Of a stretch of DNA of 64,000 nucleotides, positions 35,942 through 48,682 are shown piece after piece (positions within the stretch are counted from its first letter, which is position 1; the number at the start of each line of letters is the position of its first letter). Source of the stretch: Monilinia fructicola (lineage: Eukaryota; Ascomycota; Leotiomycetes; Helotiales; Sclerotiniaceae); the NCBI GenBank assembly GCA_008692225.1, contig VICG01000005.1, positions 124,001 to 188,000 of the forward strand. The letters are read 5' to 3'. Made by a program: the position numbers and the translations under genes. Below the pieces are notes generated by a model. The model was not told where the DNA came from and made no database searches. It saw only the letters and a list, made by a program, of their open reading frames with translations.

Positions 35942-38900
35942 ACTTCACTTCGTAACCACTTTTTTAATAGGGGATGTGATTTGAAGATGATTTATCATGA
36001 GCTTCATTTTCTTTTTTTTTTATTCATTATAATGTCTTGGTTCTTTGACCAATGGGAACGACTTCAACATCGGCGTTTCTTGGTTGGGGCATTTTAAGAC
36101 GAAAAGCGATTTGTTATTGTAAGCGTTGCATGGGAGTTTTCAACAGCATAACGGAGGTCGTGGGTAACAGATGATCCATCAACCGGACATCTTGGTGGCG
36201 TGGCGCATGATGAAATATGATATGATGGGAATGAAAAAAAGGGGATGGAATATGGAAACTCTTGTGACGTTAAACCAACTTTACTATCTTGATGATAGTT
36301 AAGGAGGACGACAAGAGTTTGGTGGAGGTTGGTAGATATGATAAAAGATAGATAAAATATACCCTCTTCAACCGGGAAATGAATTTGTGTCATTTGAGAT
36401 ATTAGTGATTTGATGAAGGGTCATTGATGGTGTGTGAGTAAGAGGGAGTGAGATGAAGTGTTTGTGTAGAGTGAGATGTGAAGTGAAACGGTGTGGATTG
36501 TCTTTGAATGGTAACCTGGGTGACAATATTTGCATATTACGAGGGGGTCAGATGTTTAATGGAATCAACGAATCAACGAAGAGTTGTTTAAGTGAACCAA
36601 CACAATAATATGTAGGTTCTCCAAACTCCCCAGAAAAATATTTACATCCATCACACACACACCCACACACATATAGTTTTTTGGCGTGACTACCTCATTC
36701 CTTCCTTTTTTATCATCGTCATTAGACTTGAACCATCCATCTCTTCCTTTCTTTGTGTTTTTGTTTTTGTGTTGATAATATGTGTTAAGTATTTTATGTA
36801 TGCTCTTCAGGTGGTGGTGGGTTGGTGGTGGGAGGAGGATGGGGAACATATCGTGCAACGGATATGGGGGAAGAGAAGGGTGGGAGTTGGAAGATTGTTA
36901 TTGATAATAGAATTATATATATATATATCACCTGCTCACTGATTCTTCTGTTATACATTATAAATTTCCGTTGATGTACTAGGTACGCTTTCAGCTTCAG
37001 TGGAGGGAAAAGTATCTCTTGGCTTGAAAGTTGAGGCTTTGCTTGTTAATCTCCATTGCAGCTATGGTCCTACCGGTGCGCTGGACGTATCTCCATCTCA
37101 TCACACTTGAGCTGTAGGAAAGATTCCACCCAGGCGTTGTCTGAGCATACGGTTATAGGCTAATGGGCTTCTGGGAGTGTGATATGGAGACCGGAGCCAG
37201 GATGAAAGATACGCTTAGATATGCGGGGATCGAAGGGTGAATCTGCGAGGTGTTCTGAGGTGGCGTGGCTTTTTGGGATGTCGAAATATCTTCTCGCTTA
37301 TGAAGGAGGGGGGGTTCTCTGTAGTGCGTTGTCCTGAAGGTAAATAGTTGTTAGCTTGGTGGTGGTGGATATGTGATATCAGGACTAGCAGCAGCTTCGC
37401 CTAATTGGATCCTTGGTCCACCGGTGGTCCCTGTGGAGAGTTCAGATGATCACTCTTGAAATCGAAGTGTTTTTTTTTATCGAAAAATTGACGTGAACTC
37501 ACTCATTGTTGTCGCCGTCATTTATAATTTGTTCTTGTCAACTTCTGATGCAACTGCTATATTCAAAATACAGCCCAACCATTCTGCCCTATGTCCCCCA
37601 ATACTCGCCATAGAGACTCCGCACCGATCATCAGCCACCCACCACACACCCGGTCAACGGATTTCGAGGTTCTTGAATGCCTTCTTATATCGAATGATAC
37701 GAGCTTCAAGGGTATTTATACATCAGGTACTGTGTGAATCTGAGCTAGCTCTCGCATCCCACGACAAAACTGCGTAAATCATAAGGTTAGCTCGCCAATC
37801 TATGATGAGAGCCAAGTTTAACATTCCGAGCAAGCGTACCGCGCCATGTAAACCTTGAACAGGCGAATATCTAACCGTGGCCTCGCACCCGGCTCTCGGG
37901 ACACGTACTTCTACCATGGGAAGACTAAACCAGGACTTGCGATAGAGTGAGATTGTTTTCTGTGTAGAGCGAGGGGCTACCGTACGGCATCAAGATCGAA
38001 TCAGATATCTATTCCAACCATCGTTGGCACATCTGAGAAAGGTCAATGGTTGACAATGATATGTTTTCCTCATCGCGGAGTAGAGCGAAGGAAGCATCTA
38101 CGAATGAGAAAAGCAAGACTGACAGCGGGAAATTTGCGTTTCGGTTCTCGTGAGGATAAGTGGACGGTAAGTAGGCCGAACAGATTCATTCTTTGTCAGT
38201 GTGCTTGCGTGGGAGATCGAAATTGGGGAGGGAGGGAACGCATCACCTATCTGCCGCGCTGCGCATTCACATGCCTGCCCCCGCCTCACCCTCCGACCAT
38301 TCATTAAAATTACTCCAGCAGCTGGCGCGTCAAGGAAGATCGTCAAGTGTGATGGCAACAGAATGTGCGAGGGCTCACGGTCTGGGCTTATACGTGTATG
38401 GTGCCAGTTGATTTGTTTATCGGGGTTTCTATATATCTACTTATTAATGATGGTCCTTTCGCGTAATTTTGCCGTGAGATCCATATCGTGGAGATACTTG
38501 GTGCCCGAATCCTGCTGGGTTTAGAAATCGCGGTTTCAGAAGGTTGGAGAGTCCTATAAGGCCGATGGCGTGGAGTTGATATATGTTGATGTGGACACAT
38601 CCAAGGATGGTATTGGTGGTATGGTATATATAGACTATTGTCGGTAGCTTTGACAACTCATAAGATTGCTGTCTTGTACTGGATTATCTCTAGAATCCGA
38701 CACCTTATTTAATCGTCAAAGCTGCCGACGATAGTCTATATCGTTGATGGTAAGATCACGTTGCTTTGGATATATGCCGGGACTGGATTGGGCATTAGTC
38801 AATGTTGAAACGTGCGCCCTTGGATATTCCGTCTCGCCGTTTCGATGGTTGATAGCTGGATTCCTGCGCGCGGGACTCTAGAATAGAAAAGGATATAAAA

Positions 38901-41106
38901 CAACGCAATCATCACTAGAGACTCGCCGAAGTACATGAATTTGACGGCTGTGTCGGCTACGCCCAATGGTGAGAGCATATGGCTCAATATAAATCATGGA
39001 TTGGAAGAGCTACAATAAAGACAGCTTTTGCGACCAGTACGAGTCTGATGCCTCCACATTCATGCTGTGATGTCCTCCTCAGAAATGGCGGATCGTTGTG
39101 CTCCATGGTCATTTCTGCAAAAAAGAGCAATCCATATCTTTGTAGACCTTTCGCTGAAAACTCAACAACACCGAGGTATCAATCCTTCACTCAAATTCAC
39201 GACAACAGTTCAACGTCCGATTATCAGGCATCTTGACCCGTATGTACTGTCAAACTCTCACCAAATGCATACTCCCACCGCTCAGCATGGCGAATCTTCA
39301 GCAGAATTTGTATAAATGCCCTCTCAGTTGACTGTCGAAAGCTACTATCCGTAGTTCCAAAGTAACCTGCTACCTACCACTTACAGTAGACGAATACCCC
39401 TATGATCGAAGTTAGAGTGAAAAGTGATATCGGCTGAAGACTGTACACAGCACGCTACGATGTATTTATACTCCTCAGAAGAATCAGCTACGGCTCTATA
39501 GTATGGTATTATGTCATACGCTATTATATCACGCAAGATTATCTCCCCTTTCCGTGGGCTTTTCGTCAATCATTGCAACTCAATAAAGCAATCACCCCAG
39601 GTGTATGATTCTCTATCCAGAAGCCCGTTTGTGGATTCGCAAAATGGGTCAGGAACGCCAAGATACGCATGATGCCACATCTCGCTTGAGACTTCATTTC
39701 GCAGCGAGGAGTAAGAATATATATTCTCCGGAATTAGAATTGAGGTGGCATTACATTCCAATCTCTCGGGGTTTTGATTCAAGGAGAATGTCCTGCTGCT
39801 GAGAAGAATCAAAGCTCAATGATAAGTTATATACGACCAGGGTCTTGGTGCGAGGTTAAAGATCACAATGTATTTTTTTCAAGCTTGTTTTGGCGAGAAT
39901 GATGGATAAGTGAGAGCACTTGATACTTTTTGTTGTCATTGAATAGTAGGCCGTTGCTATTCAAGGAAAGTATTCGTGCCATCGTCATATTGTCATATCG
40001 CGAGTTCCCTGACTGGCATGATCTCAGATGCATCTCCGGTCTTGCTCTAACAGCTTCAGAAGATATTCGATGGACTCCTACTGTATTTTCGTAATAAACC
40101 AATGAGCTCCTAATGTCTGAAATGTGCACTGGGAAGTGCTGATGCGGCCAAGACAGACTTCGAGCTTTGTACTTATATATCTAGTATCGGGAGGCGGAAA
40201 ACGTGGAAGTGAATGCTGGTCACATGTGAGGATAGAGAATTTACTCCTATAGAAACGAGGTCCTGGATACCACGAGATTATGTGAAATATCACAAGAGAA
40301 ACACAAGTTTCCGCAGGATTCCAGGGGTTTGGTGAAAGCCATAGGGTAAGTAAAGGTAAAAAATCCGAGGTTGGCAGATTGGCAGATTAGGAATATTATG
40401 AGTTTTCTATAGTGCTTCGTGGTGACGAGGGAGTTTATGTCGCTGTCTCTGGATCTAAAATTGCGTTGCTGTTGATATTCGGGTAAGTAATCGTAATTCG
40501 GGATACCGTTACATACAGCTAGATATTCCCTGGCATATGATTGCACAAAGTACAGTGGCACAATGACACGGGGAGTATGTGTATGGCTATTCATTTCTCT
40601 TTGCAGAGCTGAATGAAGATTACCTTGCTACTTGGGTTGAAGAATAGGTATGCGCAAGTCTTTACATAGTCAAATGCAAGCCGTTCGATAAACATATATT
40701 GCAAGGTGAGGGGAGAGAGATTTTCATTGGAAATTGCGCTTGTAATCTTGTTTAGCGAGTCGATGATAAGACACTAGAGGAGTTCTGCGAATCATAGACT
40801 GGGGGAATCTTCTTGTTGAATCGATGTGTAGCATATGTACATGGTGAACAAACTAACTGGAATATGACGGCCAGATTTCGAGATACCGTATGTTCAACGA
40901 CGAGATTTCCAATGAGTCTTTCCAAAACTCCAATTTAGACGGAGAAAAATAAGACTTATTGCTATCGGCCCCTTTAATATTCATCGAACTGATTCGTAAA
41001 CTCAGAACCAACTCAGGCAGTTCATGAGCTTAGAGTACAAACTTCACAGCATGTATTACCATGATTCTTGTCATTGCTACAATTAACATCCTTAATGCTA
41101 TCAATT
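35942..41106. other. Long spacer between MET6 and HET gene
   Basis: T-rich MET6 3' flank followed by 4.5 kb of DNA with only short open frames, many without ATG. No motif or splice structure I could support, apart from the long inverted repeat at 38628-38741. Confidence 0.5.
38628..38741 (+). repeat. 27-bp inverted repeat / RNA hairpin candidate
   Basis: 38628-38654 pairs with 38715-38741 over 27 consecutive positions, 25 Watson-Crick and two G-U when read as plus-strand RNA, around a 60-nt loop. The left arm contains TAGACTATTGTCGGTAGCTT. It could be a milRNA-like precursor or a small decayed foldback element; both wobble pairs also fit single C-to-T changes in the left arm. Confidence 0.6.
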
Positions 41107-43056
41107 TCAACCTAATATATCTCTGATATAGTCGTAATCTGCTTTGCGCTTTAAGGAACGGTTCGTTTGTCGTTTGTGACTCCCAGGTTCCTTACCATCG
41201 CGCAGTTGAATTGTTGAAAATGATGAGCCTTCTGGAGCAGGATACATCAAAGCATGAAGTGGCGTGTGATTCAAAATCAATGGTATTAAGGCATCTCGGT
41301 GATGCAGTTTTAATTCGCCCAAAATGGGCTCCTGATCCAAATCCCTGTTATAAGGATGGCAATCTTCACCTCTAGTCAGTAGTGTAAGATCTTTGCGCAC
41401 TGGAATGGCCCAGCTGTGAAGCTTATAAGAAACGCACGCATCGTCCACGATTTCTTCGGACACGCTCATGGCGGATTGATCCACCCTATCCAAATCTTCA
41501 TCTTGGTTCTGGGCATCAATCGCTCGAAAAACAGCATGTGCTGCGGTCCATCGACCTGTGTCGTAGTGCAAGTTTTCCATCCCGCTCCAAACCAAAATTG
41601 CCATGAAATCGCCGGCTCGAACATCAGAATTAACCAAAAACTCCTTCATGTCCGGTGAAACATCCGAATGTAAATCTGGCCTTGTGAAGGCAGCCTTTGC
41701 AGTTTTGAGCTTAGTTGGCACAAGCTGATCCAGTTCTGTTTTGTTCCATTTCTGATCATCCCGCCGCCAAGTATTGATGTGCTCCAAGAAGTTTAGAGGT
41801 ATATATTCCTCTGATTTAAGGTTCAAATTAGATCCAAGTTCCTCTTCTGGTCGTATTTGACATACTTCAATGGCATCAATCATGATGTAAGGGTCAAATC
41901 CTTTGACCCAAGAATTTGATAGATCCCATGTCGACGACGGTAACCAATCTGATGGCGAGTTGGGAATTGATCTCAGGTAATTATCCATGTCCGGGTTATT
42001 TTCATCAATACCGAGCCATGTCCCGACCAATTCAAGAACAAGATGCTTATCCCCAACTGTCACATTTTCGTATGTGCTATAATATACCAGTCTCACGATG
42101 GCATGAAAGAGATAAAATGTAGGCTGCCCATAGTCGATTATTAAAGATTGCCGGATTATATCTTCTTTTGGAATGAGAGAGAGAAGTGCATATATCTTAT
42201 CTCTAGGATTGGTAGACTTTGCGGTTCTATATCTGAGAACCAAGTTTACGAAGGTACCAGACTTTGACTTTGAGCGATGGTTGCAAAGTTGTACGGTGGT
42301 AGAATTCTCCTCGGTTTTGTGTAATGGTAAGTCAAACTCTTGACTTGATATATAGGAGTTGTCCGATAATTCGTTATCGTTTGAAGCGCCGAACAGATCA
42401 ATGGAGGCCGTGTCCTCCGCGTCAAACTGTAGATCCGACGACATTTCTACCGTGTTGATCAACATATCGAAAGTTTTCCATGAAATTTTCTCCAGTCCGT
42501 AAAACAGTGTGATATCGCGAGCAAGAATAATTTCTTGTTTGATCCATACTCTATCAAAATATGGTAGTTGATCAAACTTTTGTCGAATTTTTATCCTGGC
42601 AAGTCTGGCATCTCTATCATCAGATGTCAAGGCGGACTGTATAACACCGATGGTCTCACCAGTACCCAGACAACTTGCGACCCATAATGCAGATTCATAA
42701 ATCGATCCCATGATAGACACTTGAAAATTCTTTTCCTCATCATCATCTTGATTGATACATAAGGAGTCAATCCAAAAATAATCAGTGAAACCGTGGTATC
42801 TCATCTGCCACAGAGCATACCAGCAATTGAATCGCACTTGCATCTTTTTGCCATTCACGATTATTGGAAGGAGGGGAACAGTAGCACCCCAAGTGTAGGA
42901 AATGGCAATGTAAGATGGGTGTACATCGTCACTAAAGTCGTGAACTGCCAAGCTGAAGTGGTAGAGATCGATATTAGACGAAGATGGCTCGAGCCGAAGC
43001 AATCTAATTTGCTTGTCAGGTCGAAGAAGTGGTAAGTCTAGGTATGGGGACGACAT
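41107..43056 (-). CDS. HET-domain (heterokaryon incompatibility) protein
   Basis: Single-exon 649-aa protein with an N-terminal HET domain: YIAISYTWG (49-57), FWIDSLCINQDDDEEKN (94-110), the following VSIMGSIYESALWVASCLG, and YFDRVWIKQEIILARDITL (166-184). HET domains act in non-self recognition and programmed cell death after hyphal fusion, but most family members have no assigned partner. The long C-terminal part (about 190-649) has no domain I recognise; it ends with a basic segment (KRQTNRSLKRKADYDY) that could be a nuclear signal. No signal peptide or membrane helix. It is flanked by long spacers, so no operon-like context. Start ATG at 43056 is the first in frame. Confidence 0.93.
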   Translation of the reverse strand: MSSPYLDLPLLRPDKQIRLLRLEPSSSNIDLYHFSLAVHDFSDDVHPSYIAISYTWGATVPLLPIIVNGKKMQVRFNCWYALWQMRYHGFTDYFWIDSLCINQDDDEEKNFQVSIMGSIYESALWVASCLGTGETIGVIQSALTSDDRDARLARIKIRQKFDQLPYFDRVWIKQEIILARDITLFYGLEKISWKTFDMLINTVEMSSDLQFDAEDTASIDLFGASNDNELSDNSYISSQEFDLPLHKTEENSTTVQLCNHRSKSKSGTFVNLVLRYRTAKSTNPRDKIYALLSLIPKEDIIRQSLIIDYGQPTFYLFHAIVRLVYYSTYENVTVGDKHLVLELVGTWLGIDENNPDMDNYLRSIPNSPSDWLPSSTWDLSNSWVKGFDPYIMIDAIEVCQIRPEEELGSNLNLKSEEYIPLNFLEHINTWRRDDQKWNKTELDQLVPTKLKTAKAAFTRPDLHSDVSPDMKEFLVNSDVRAGDFMAILVWSGMENLHYDTGRWTAAHAVFRAIDAQNQDEDLDRVDQSAMSVSEEIVDDACVSYKLHSWAIPVRKDLTLLTRGEDCHPYNRDLDQEPILGELKLHHRDALIPLILNHTPLHALMYPAPEGSSFSTIQLRDGKEPGSHKRQTNRSLKRKADYDYIRDILG

Positions 43057-44716
43057 GGTGGATGATGAATGACTAGCTATAGGAGAAGGCTTTCAGAGAA
43101 GATAGACATTGATTATATGCAAAGCTACTGCAGCAATGTGCTACGCCTCGCAGCCACTTTTATATGTGGGTCTCGATGACTTTGTAGGTGATGTCAATAT
43201 TCAGATAGTCTGCTCGCTCTTATTCCATCACGAGCAGAAATTATCATTTTGCCTCTTTCATAGGACAATCTTCAATATCTGAGTCTTTTACCTCACTGAC
43301 ATATTCCCCGGATATTCGATATGACTAGAGAAATCGGGTCTGTCAAGGTGACAGGTGCACCATGTGGTGCGGGGTAGTAAAGCCCCTATCCAGTGTGGGG
43401 TAAGGGTACGGATAAACGTTATCGAGAGCGACAATATCTGAATACGTGTTGACTTGTGTTTCTCTTGTATCGTACATCTGCAGATTTTGTTGATTATAGT
43501 TGTTGGATGTAATGGAGGACCAGGAGATAGCAATGGGGAATATCGCGTGCCGCGCATCTACCGTTGATATTTAGTGCTGTTCCTTCACCATGAAGGCTAC
43601 TCTGCATCAATAGACCGACGAACGGTTGGATTTTTCAAAATGGACACTGATCAAAACTTGCTTGAATAGAAAAAAGCTGACTCATTCATCTGCGAGTACA
43701 TCATGATCTAATCATTTCGGTCTCATCTGCCGCCTAACTGCAGAACGGGCAATGCTAATTACGCGACTCCTCCAATTTTAGCCTTCGACTACTTCAAGAT
43801 TAGCACAGACTAAAGCCGTTAAACTTCCGAGAATAACCTCCGCTAGAACTAATAATTACAGCGCCGCTTTGGATATCCGACTAGATGATGAAAGTCATTG
43901 AAGGACATCATCATCATACCCGAGTTATTCGCTGTACCATATCTGGAACCAATAATGTACAAGATACTCGGGCTTCATGAGTTCAGATCATACCTAATTC
44001 CATACGCGATAGATTTTTATCGGTAGTTAGTGGCCGGTCATATGCTAGAATGAATCCAGAGGGAAATAAAGGGCGGGTAGCTCTTCCATCTATGGCTCTG
44101 CATCTAGTGATGTTAAAGCAATTTTTCTAGATCTGCCTAGGGAGTCAAGATCACATTTCCAAAGTTTAAATACAGCTTTCGTCATACTATAAAACCAGTC
44201 ACAGGAAGATATTCATCACGTGTTTGCTTGAAATTTATATGCTTGTGATTGAAAAAAAATGTTATCACGATCAAATACAGCTTATGGGCAAGCCGACATG
44301 AAAGTTACCTAGCGGTGCTTAAACAAAGCTGATTCTAGCATGTCGAGAGGGGTAAAGTATGTGGATTACATCTGAAAAATCGACTAATTCAGGCATCCGG
44401 AACATTCACGTACGAGAACTATTTGAAATATATGAGATGAAGGTAATGATCTATTTTCATTGTCGTCCCAGAAATACTCGCGGAGGAGAGACTCTGATAT
44501 TTAACGAACTCCAAGATCATCCATCGTCCAGAATTTCCTTCCATGTGATCGCCAGCGACTCAGTCCTGTGATCCTTATGTCCCAAAACTCCTTGCCATAC
44601 CAAAGTGAAACCTGGATATTATCCCACCGCAATCGTGAACTCCCATAACCTCATTCCGTTTCATAATATATCATATCATTCACTTCTGAAAATCGTACCT
44701 TTTTGCACCTCTCATC
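43057..44716. other. Gene-free spacer
   Basis: No convincing gene. An 89-codon minus-strand frame (43557-43288) has an ATG but no recognisable content. Probably contains the HET promoter. Confidence 0.45.
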
Positions 44717-45514
44717 TCATTTTTCCCGATATTCTTCTCTTTGGGACCCAAGCGATCTTGCATATGCATAACTTCTTCTCTCTCTTTCATTGAACGAATC
44801 GTTACTAGATTTTGATGCGGTTAAACTTTCCGTGCTCGCAGCTTTGTAGGATGTGGGTACTGTTCTGATGAACCCGTCGGGCTTTTGGTAGGTTTTGTTC
44901 TTGTCATCGTAATAGTTGACATATATTAACTGTTCATTACTCCATCTTTCGATCCAGGAGTTCTGCACATGCGAAATCAGGAATTTGAAATCACTCTTTG
45001 AAACAACTTGCTGATCTGATCGGATCTGTGATTCTTGTTTCAGCGATGGCGCAGGAGATGGGACAGGGGTTGATGCCGGGGGTGTGATGATTAGACGTTG
45101 TGATAGACTAATTATGATGCTGGAAGCATCTGACTCGATGAGTTTCCAGTGTTGGAGAAGAGTGCTGAAGCCGGGAAGTTGTCTAGCACCCGCACTTTGG
45201 ACAGTCTTGTTGGCGATCTCGTATAATTTCTTTTTTATATCAGAGGATAATGCTCGAAGGCATTTGTTCATTGACGCAACGGAAGCTTCATCGCCGACAT
45301 CCATACGGTGTCCAAAGCATTCCCGTAGTGTATCGTATTTTGTAGATAGAGAGGTATGCGAGGCGAGTAGATGGCTTACAAGATTGTCAAAGTTCTCATG
45401 CTTGGAACCTAGTCGACGAGTTTCTCTGATTTGGTGGCAAAATCCGATGCAGTCTGATAACTCATTAAGGAGAGCATCGACTTGTTTTTGGAAGGCGACT
45501 CCGGTGGGAGACAT
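44717..45514 (-). CDS. Hypothetical protein with helical N-terminus and WW-like segment
   Basis: Single exon, 265 aa, complete from ATG (45514) to TGA. Residues 1-145 are predominantly helix-forming (VDALLNELSDCIGFCHQIRE), followed by a Pro/Ser linker (PPASTPVPSPAPS, about 150-162). Residues about 190-217 (SWIERWSNEQLIYVNYYDD, then KNKTYQKP) follow the spacing of a WW domain, which binds proline-rich ligands: leading W, YVNYYD core, final P, but the second W is replaced by Y. The C-terminal 50 residues are rich in Ser and charged residues and look disordered. I do not recognise a named family; the WW-like reading is inference. Coding looks real because the frame is long, starts with ATG and has a coherent domain-like layout. 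Confidence 0.7.
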   Translation of the reverse strand: MSPTGVAFQKQVDALLNELSDCIGFCHQIRETRRLGSKHENFDNLVSHLLASHTSLSTKYDTLRECFGHRMDVGDEASVASMNKCLRALSSDIKKKLYEIANKTVQSAGARQLPGFSTLLQHWKLIESDASSIIISLSQRLIITPPASTPVPSPAPSLKQESQIRSDQQVVSKSDFKFLISHVQNSWIERWSNEQLIYVNYYDDKNKTYQKPDGFIRTVPTSYKAASTESLTASKSSNDSFNERERRSYAYARSLGSQREEYREK

Positions 45515-47377
45515 ATTTGCGGTAGTGGGTTGGCTGATGAGTGAAGTGAGAAGAGTGATAAATAATATCCAAGACTCAGTCCGTGACTGAATAGACGAAC
45601 TGAGATGCGGCCCTTATGTGGTCTATGTCGAGCGAAACAATCTTTGTCTAATCCGAATATTCTGAAGAAGTGAAGAGAAAGAATTCAAACAATGAGAAGG
45701 ATCCTACTTGGTTTTAAACCTACATTGGATGACACCATTCAAAACTCGGACGTCTTTCACGACATAAAATCAACAAGGAGAATGTGAATCCACGCCTCAG
45801 CCACAACTACTATAACATTCGCATTGTCAAAGACCCCGGGGACACAATTGCGGAAATCCTTCCCCCACTTACCTTACCGATGACTTACTTGACTCAGACC
45901 CTGTCCAATGAAGATGAAGCAATAGGGCTGGAATCAATCAGAAGGATGATTGCCTAGAACCTAAAGGACAGATTATTGCACACTATGACTGGTATATCTA
46001 CACGATTCCTTTTTCCGGGGGTAAACGAGGGATGGAATTAAGGTGTAGAGTCATTGCAACAACTCAATACCCTAGTTTTCGGACACTGGCGTTGATTGGT
46101 TCGTCGAGACGATAACCTTAAGGCAGATGCTACTGTAGAAAAATGCGAGGACGGCATGTCGCATAGACCCAATATTTGGCGCAAGGCAGATTTTGAAAAC
46201 CGCAAATGTAAGCTTTCGAAGTCCTGGAGGTATGAGGATAAGCAGCGTGGAGGCTGTGCCTTATTGGATGAACCACAATCATTCCAGAGACGAAAATAAT
46301 TGGTTAAAAAGAAGTAACGTCATGTGATATAAGTACTACGCCTCGATCGATTTGAGGCTCAAAGCCTTGAGCTCTGAGCTGATGAGAGACACGTTCCAGC
46401 CTCCGGTTACATCATTGAGCCTCAATCTGTACCCCAATTCTCTATGTTATGGTATGCGCACGAAGGATTGGGTAATGTGGTGGCTCTTTGCTATGTGGTA
46501 TGTTTCGATTTTGCGCGTTGTGGCTCGTGTCGACATACGATAATCTATGAAGAGGCTTCAATCTGACTGTGATCTAGGGTAGAGATTCTTGGGCACACGC
46601 AATGATTCCATAACGCCGAACTTGACGTTTCTGGGCCCGTTGTATGCAACTCTTCGGAGCTGAGAGGCTGCATTCCACTATAAACACGTGACACTGCAGA
46701 TTCCAAAGAACATGCGATTGATATGATGAAGTCATCATATGCGTATTATGTCAAGGTTTAATGGAACCTGAGTGAGCCATGCTTTCATCGCTACAGCACC
46801 TTCTCTTATTGATGCAGAGCTTGTGTCACGTGAACGCTACATACTTGAATTTGCATTTGCTTTCAAGCCAACTGAATACTGTACGAAAATGTTACCAGTA
46901 ACCTTACTTTGTCGGTCCGAAGCAAAAGCTCTTCGTCACCAGGTGGAGAGCCCACACGGAAAGACCCACATCAGCGATCCCGACTTGGCATAGTCTCCAC
47001 AGACAGATGGCAGCTGGAGGATAGCGATATTTCCAACTACCGAATGTATTGCCCTGCTTTGTGGATGAGTTCATAAGATACAAAAAAGGAATTCGTGAAG
47101 GGGTCCAGTAGTCTATGTAGAGGGCAGTTCTCGCGGCTATGATCTATTGAAACGAAAAAGGAAGTGGGAAACATCTGATTAAACGAAGTAGGAGGGGCGT
47201 ATCTCTCGGGTATAGTACCCGCAATATAAGCTTAATCATTTTGATACTTACCCATAATATCCTCGCAAGCACATACGAATTTGTTGTCCGCCTTTTCGGA
47301 CTAAGATTGTTTCCCAAAAGCTGCATTTCTTTCCTTCCAAGCGCCATGCTTCTTCCATTCTTCGACGATACCATAAG
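45515..47377. other. Gene-free spacer
   Basis: No supported gene. Short frames at 46096-46299, 46352-46543 and 46772-46993 show no recognised motif. TCACGTG at 46828-46834 and CACGTG at 46685-46690. Confidence 0.45.
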
Positions 47378-48682
47378 ATGGCGAGGTACAAAAGTGCATC
47401 TGCCTTCTTCCTGGTGTACCTCTTCCTCTTGTTCTATCTATGGACCAAAACACCCAAGCTCACAAACACGTCGACTAAGGAAGAGGAGCCCAAAGAGCCA
47501 ACAGTCGTGAGAGCGCGACCACCAGGACCGATACATAAACAGCTTTTGAATACCGAAAGCTCACATACCTCACGCCAAATTGTCGATACATTTTTGTACA
47601 AGGCACTTCCCGATGTTCCGTCATGGAATAAACCACCAGAGGAACATGTAGAGGAGAACACCCCTCTTTTCATAGGCTTCACTCGAAATTGGCCTCTACT
47701 CCAGCAATGCGTACTATCATATATTACAGCAGGATGGCCCGCAGAGGATATTTATGTTGTCGATAATACGGGTACAATGAAATCTAACTTCGCCTCCGAG
47801 CCAAAAATTACTCTCCAAAACCCGTCATATCTGAACGTCGACAGACTAAAAAATGTCTTTGGAGTCAACGTGATTTCTACGCCAACACTTCTCACCTTTT
47901 CCCAGCTTCAGAATTTTTATATCTATACCGCACTTGAAAAGGGGTGGGAAACTTATTTCTGGAGTCACATGGATGTGATTGTATTCTCCGACGAAGACTT
48001 CACACATGCACCACTGAATCAACACCGGGCTCCCGCAACTTCTCACAAGTCACTATATATGCGAGCTGTGGAAGAACTACGAAAGACTTCAGATCCTAGT
48101 TATGCGGAAGGATATGATGGGTGGGGGGTCCGATTCTTCGAATACGATTGGCTTGCATTGAACAATGTTCAAAGCTTTGTGAAACTTGGAGGATGGGATC
48201 CCATGATTAGTTATTACTCTTCAGATTGTGATATGTACCAAAGGCTTCAAATGGCCGATATCATGTTAGATACAGCCGAAGCTGGATGGGTCATGGATGT
48301 AGGGAGAACTATCGACCTGAATCTGCTTTTCCGTCGAAAATACAATCCAGATATGCCGCCTAAAACTGCGGAGGAGATGAATGGATTAGAAGAGGACAAA
48401 ATAGGAGAGCAAGGTTTCAAACGTTTGATAGGAATAGTACAAGAAGAAGCAGAATTGAAAAATCGTGATCCGAGAGAAAGAAATAGTTGGCAACAGAGGC
48501 AGTTAGGTGGTCAAGGAGAACCATTCCATCGTGATCCGCGAGGTTTCGAAACGGCACTGGGAATGATGATTGCGGGTGGAGAGGAAATATATTCAGAAAA
48601 ATGGGGACACATGGGTTGCGATCTGCAAGAATCCGGATTGCAATTAGATGATGCTTGGATGGTTGAACATGATTGGGAATAA
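47378..48682 (+). CDS. Type II membrane glycosyltransferase-like protein
   Basis: Single exon, 434 aa. A short cytosolic N terminus (MARYKSAS) precedes one transmembrane helix (about residues 9-22, FFLVYLFLLFYLW), so a Golgi/ER lumenal orientation is likely. The lumenal part has a nucleotide-sugar-transferase-like fold: TPLFIGFTRNWPLLQQCVLS (95-114), GWPAEDIYVVDNTGTM (119-134), an acidic HMDVIVFSDED at 197-207 and SSDCDMYQRL at 281-290, each able to supply DxD-type metal ligands. The pattern matches a conserved but poorly characterised fungal family related to GT2-like enzymes; substrate and product are unknown. The C terminus (KWGHMGCDLQESGLQLDDAWMVEHDWE region) is complete with a TAA stop. 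No partner genes nearby. Confidence 0.82.
   Translation: MARYKSASAFFLVYLFLLFYLWTKTPKLTNTSTKEEEPKEPTVVRARPPGPIHKQLLNTESSHTSRQIVDTFLYKALPDVPSWNKPPEEHVEENTPLFIGFTRNWPLLQQCVLSYITAGWPAEDIYVVDNTGTMKSNFASEPKITLQNPSYLNVDRLKNVFGVNVISTPTLLTFSQLQNFYIYTALEKGWETYFWSHMDVIVFSDEDFTHAPLNQHRAPATSHKSLYMRAVEELRKTSDPSYAEGYDGWGVRFFEYDWLALNNVQSFVKLGGWDPMISYYSSDCDMYQRLQMADIMLDTAEAGWVMDVGRTIDLNLLFRRKYNPDMPPKTAEEMNGLEEDKIGEQGFKRLIGIVQEEAELKNRDPRERNSWQQRQLGGQGEPFHRDPRGFETALGMMIAGGEEIYSEKWGHMGCDLQESGLQLDDAWMVEHDWE

Noticed and set aside
43288..43557. 89-codon minus-strand ORF upstream of the HET gene
   Set aside because: No recognisable content; likely chance.
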